A stretch of 32,515 bases of DNA, taken from contig NZ_JAIZDB010000042.1 of the NCBI RefSeq assembly GCF_029533155.1, forward strand, positions 1 through 32,515. The letters run 5' to 3'. Of this stretch, positions 30,907 through 32,515 are shown in pieces (position 1 is the stretch's first letter; the number at the start of each line of letters is the position of its first letter). The DNA comes from Psychrobacillus antarcticus. Its GTDB lineage: Bacteria > Bacillota > Bacilli > Bacillales_A > Planococcaceae. The translations under genes and the position numbers were made by a program. The notes beneath the pieces are model-generated. The model saw only the letters and a program-made list of their open reading frames with translations, did no database searches and was not told the origin of the DNA.

Positions 30907-32295
30907 ATGAGTACATTAGACCATTATTTCACAGAAAAAAGAGAAGAACACTTAGAAGAACTAAAACAGTTTTTACGTATCCCAAGTATCTCTTCATTAT
31001 CTGAACATAAAGAGGATATGCTACGTGGTGCACAGTGGCTTGCTGATTCCTTAACAAAAGCAGGATTGGAAAATGTCATAGTCGATAAAACTAGCGGGCA
31101 TCCAGTTGTTTACGCTGATTGGTTACATGCAGGAGACAAACCTACCATGCTTATATATGGCCATTATGATGTTCAACCAGTTGACCCGCTTAACCTATGG
31201 GATAGCGAACCATTTGAACCTCAAGTAAGAGATAATAAATTATACGCACGTGGATCAAGTGATGATAAAGGACAAGTATTTATGCATGTAAAGGCTATTG
31301 AAGCACTTCTTCAAACAAATAAAGCCTTACCAGTAAATGTTAAGTTTTTAATTGAAGGAGAAGAAGAAGTAGGTAGTCCTAACCTAGAAGAATATATTGA
31401 AGCTAATAAAGAAAAACTTGCAGCAGACGTTATCGTCATTTCTGACACAGGCATGCAGGGTCCTGGACAGCCAGCAGTTTGCTACGGTTTGCGTGGTCTA
31501 TGCGGCGTTCAAATTGATGTCAAAGGTGCAAAAGGCGATCTTCACTCTGGTCTTTATGGTGGCGGTGTTCAAAACTCCATCCACGCACTAGTTTCTATCT
31601 TGGAATCTTTCCGTGATGCAGAAGGAACCATTGAAGTAGATGGCTTCTATGACAATGTTCGTCCTTTGGCTGATGAAGAAAGAGAAGCTTATGCTTCCCT
31701 TGGCTTCAATGAAGATGATTTGAAGGCCGAAGTTGGTGTCGATGAATTATTCGGTGAAAAAGGCTTCACTCATTTAGAACGAGTGTGGGCACGACCTACT
31801 TTAGAGATTAACGGTGTCTTCGGAGGTTTCTCGGGTGAAGGTATTAAAACAGTTCTTCCAAGTGAAGCTGGGGCAAAAATAACTTGCCGCCTAGTGCCTG
31901 ATCAAGATCCTGATGAAATTGTTGCTAAATTAAGAGCACATATTGAAAAAAACAAGCCAGTTGGAGTTGCTGTTACCCTTACAGAATTCGATAAAGGTAA
32001 GCCGTTCATCACTCCTTTCGACCACCCTGCTATTCAAGCAGCTGGGCGTAGTTATGAAAAAGTGTATAACGTTCCTACAGCATATACTCGTGGCGGAGGA
32101 TCTATTCCAATTGTAGCTGCATTTGACGAAATTCTTGGACTTCCGGTCGTATTAATGGGCTTCGGATTATCTTCAGAAAATTTCCATGCACCTAACGAGC
32201 ATTTCCATTTAGAAAATTTTGACCAAGGCCTTCGTGTAATTGGAGATTACTATTTCGAGTTAGCTGGACTTTCGAAAGAAGTATTAAAGAAATAA
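30907..32295 (+). CDS. M20-family metallodipeptidase
   Basis: A 462-residue cytosolic zinc peptidase that cleaves dipeptides or small C-terminal residues. The metal site is complete: His86 (YGHYDVQP, with Asp88), Asp119 (SSDDKGQ), Glu152 catalytic base and Glu153 (EGEEEVGS), Asp180 (ISDTG) and His427 (NFHAPNEH). The lid or dimerisation domain, with GAKGDLHSGLYGG, lies between. It matches the dipeptidase branch (CNDP-like/PepV-like, annotated simply as dipeptidase in Bacillales). The start at 30907 (MSTLDHYF) has AGAGGG ahead; the in-frame start at 30859 falls in the promoter. No clear terminator was seen in the 70 bases before the IS end. Confidence 0.92.
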   Translation: MSTLDHYFTEKREEHLEELKQFLRIPSISSLSEHKEDMLRGAQWLADSLTKAGLENVIVDKTSGHPVVYADWLHAGDKPTMLIYGHYDVQPVDPLNLWDSEPFEPQVRDNKLYARGSSDDKGQVFMHVKAIEALLQTNKALPVNVKFLIEGEEEVGSPNLEEYIEANKEKLAADVIVISDTGMQGPGQPAVCYGLRGLCGVQIDVKGAKGDLHSGLYGGGVQNSIHALVSILESFRDAEGTIEVDGFYDNVRPLADEEREAYASLGFNEDDLKAEVGVDELFGEKGFTHLERVWARPTLEINGVFGGFSGEGIKTVLPSEAGAKITCRLVPDQDPDEIVAKLRAHIEKNKPVGVAVTLTEFDKGKPFITPFDHPAIQAAGRSYEKVYNVPTAYTRGGGSIPIVAAFDEILGLPVVLMGFGLSSENFHAPNEHFHLENFDQGLRVIGDYYFELAGLSKEVLKK

Positions 32296-32366
32296 CTTTT
32301 TTAACTCGCCTTTATCATATGCTAAGTAGGCATAATAAATTTGCCAAAAGAAGTGTTAGTTAAAAC

Positions 32367-32515
32367 GGTTCTACGTCAAATGTTGGGGTGAAGTAAAATT
32401 TCCTTCACCTTAACCAACATGAGTTCCAATCTTTTTATACTTGTGCGTTAGTAATATTTTAGCTCGAAATCTCAAGAAATTTCGATAACCAAATGCGTTT
32501 CTTTTAATCACTTTT
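32367..32515 (-). mobile_element. ISL3-family insertion sequence, 3' end (partial, runs off right edge)
   Basis: Begins at 32367 with GGTTCTACGTCAAATG then TTGGGGT, matching the terminal repeat of the left-edge IS. The transposase gene ends 43 bases inside this end. The element lies in the same orientation as the one at 1-205. Confidence 0.82.
32410..32515 (-). CDS. ISL3-type transposase, C-terminal fragment
   Basis: Thirty-four codons and a TAA on the minus strand. The opening KVIKRNAFGYRNFLRFRAKI is the conserved end of the ISL3 DDE transposase domain (usually NNKIKVIKR..GYRNF..FRARIL). The rest of the gene lies beyond the window. Confidence 0.85.
   Translation of the reverse strand, partial: KVIKRNAFGYRNFLRFRAKILLTHKYKKIGTHVG

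Noticed and set aside
1-32515. Composite transposon carrying the whole window
   Set aside because: The genes between the IS ends are largely ordinary chromosomal genes (topB, kbl, tdh, dipeptidase), the edges are incomplete, and an assembly break at repeated IS copies explains the layout as well. Kept only as a possibility in the findings.

Overview
The window reads as chromosomal DNA of a low-GC, Gram-positive, spore-former-type Bacillales, most likely the Planococcaceae/Caryophanaceae group (Psychrobacillus, Lysinibacillus or Solibacillus relatives). The basis is AT-rich DNA, strong AGGAGG-type ribosome binding sites, frequent TTG and GTG starts, many U-tailed hairpin terminators, and a gene set typical of the group (TopB, ResA-like protein, ABC-F ATPase, ECF sigma/DUF4179 pairs, class A PBP with a Lys-rich tail). 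The genus is an inference from pattern recognition; no search was run.

Both ends of the window lie inside ISL3-type insertion sequences in the same orientation. The left edge holds the 5' end of a transposase gene plus its terminal repeat (1-205); the right edge holds the 3' end of a transposase gene plus the opposite terminal repeat (32367-32515). This could be a contig broken at a repeated IS, or a 32 kb segment flanked by direct IS copies.

0.2-9.7 kb: threonine catabolism genes tdh and kbl (minus strand), which are not adjacent here; a frameshifted membrane gene; an internally duplicated P-loop ATPase whose first half has lost its nucleotide-binding loop; a YczE-like membrane protein; a YbaK-type Cys-tRNA(Pro) deacylase in operon with an unknown protein; and an orphan ResA-like thioredoxin. 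Interleaved are three copies of a large modular non-coding repeat with long palindromes and GGA-loop hairpins (about 2.0-2.85, 5.4-5.95 and 8.06-8.99 kb). These are the most unusual structures in the window.

9.8-21.3 kb: topB, a PAS-GGDEF-EAL c-di-GMP protein, a MarR regulator with its own palindromic operator and a DUF3147 membrane partner, an ECF sigma/DUF4179 anti-sigma operon, an FMN reductase, a Rossmann-fold oxidoreductase, a PseG/SpsG-like protein, a small coiled-coil protein and an ABC-F protein preceded by a terminator hairpin.

21.4-29.5 kb: an ECF sigma without a partner, two small membrane proteins, a second ECF sigma/DUF4179 operon, a class A penicillin-binding protein with a repeat-encoded Lys/Asp tail, and a CPBP-family membrane protease preceded by a heptanucleotide repeat. 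A second small repeat family is concentrated here, and nearly all of the segment lies between two inverted 23-bp repeats (22136 and 29452). 29.5-32.3 kb: a CNNM/CorC-type transporter and an M20 dipeptidase. No rRNA, tRNA, CRISPR array or prophage genes were seen.
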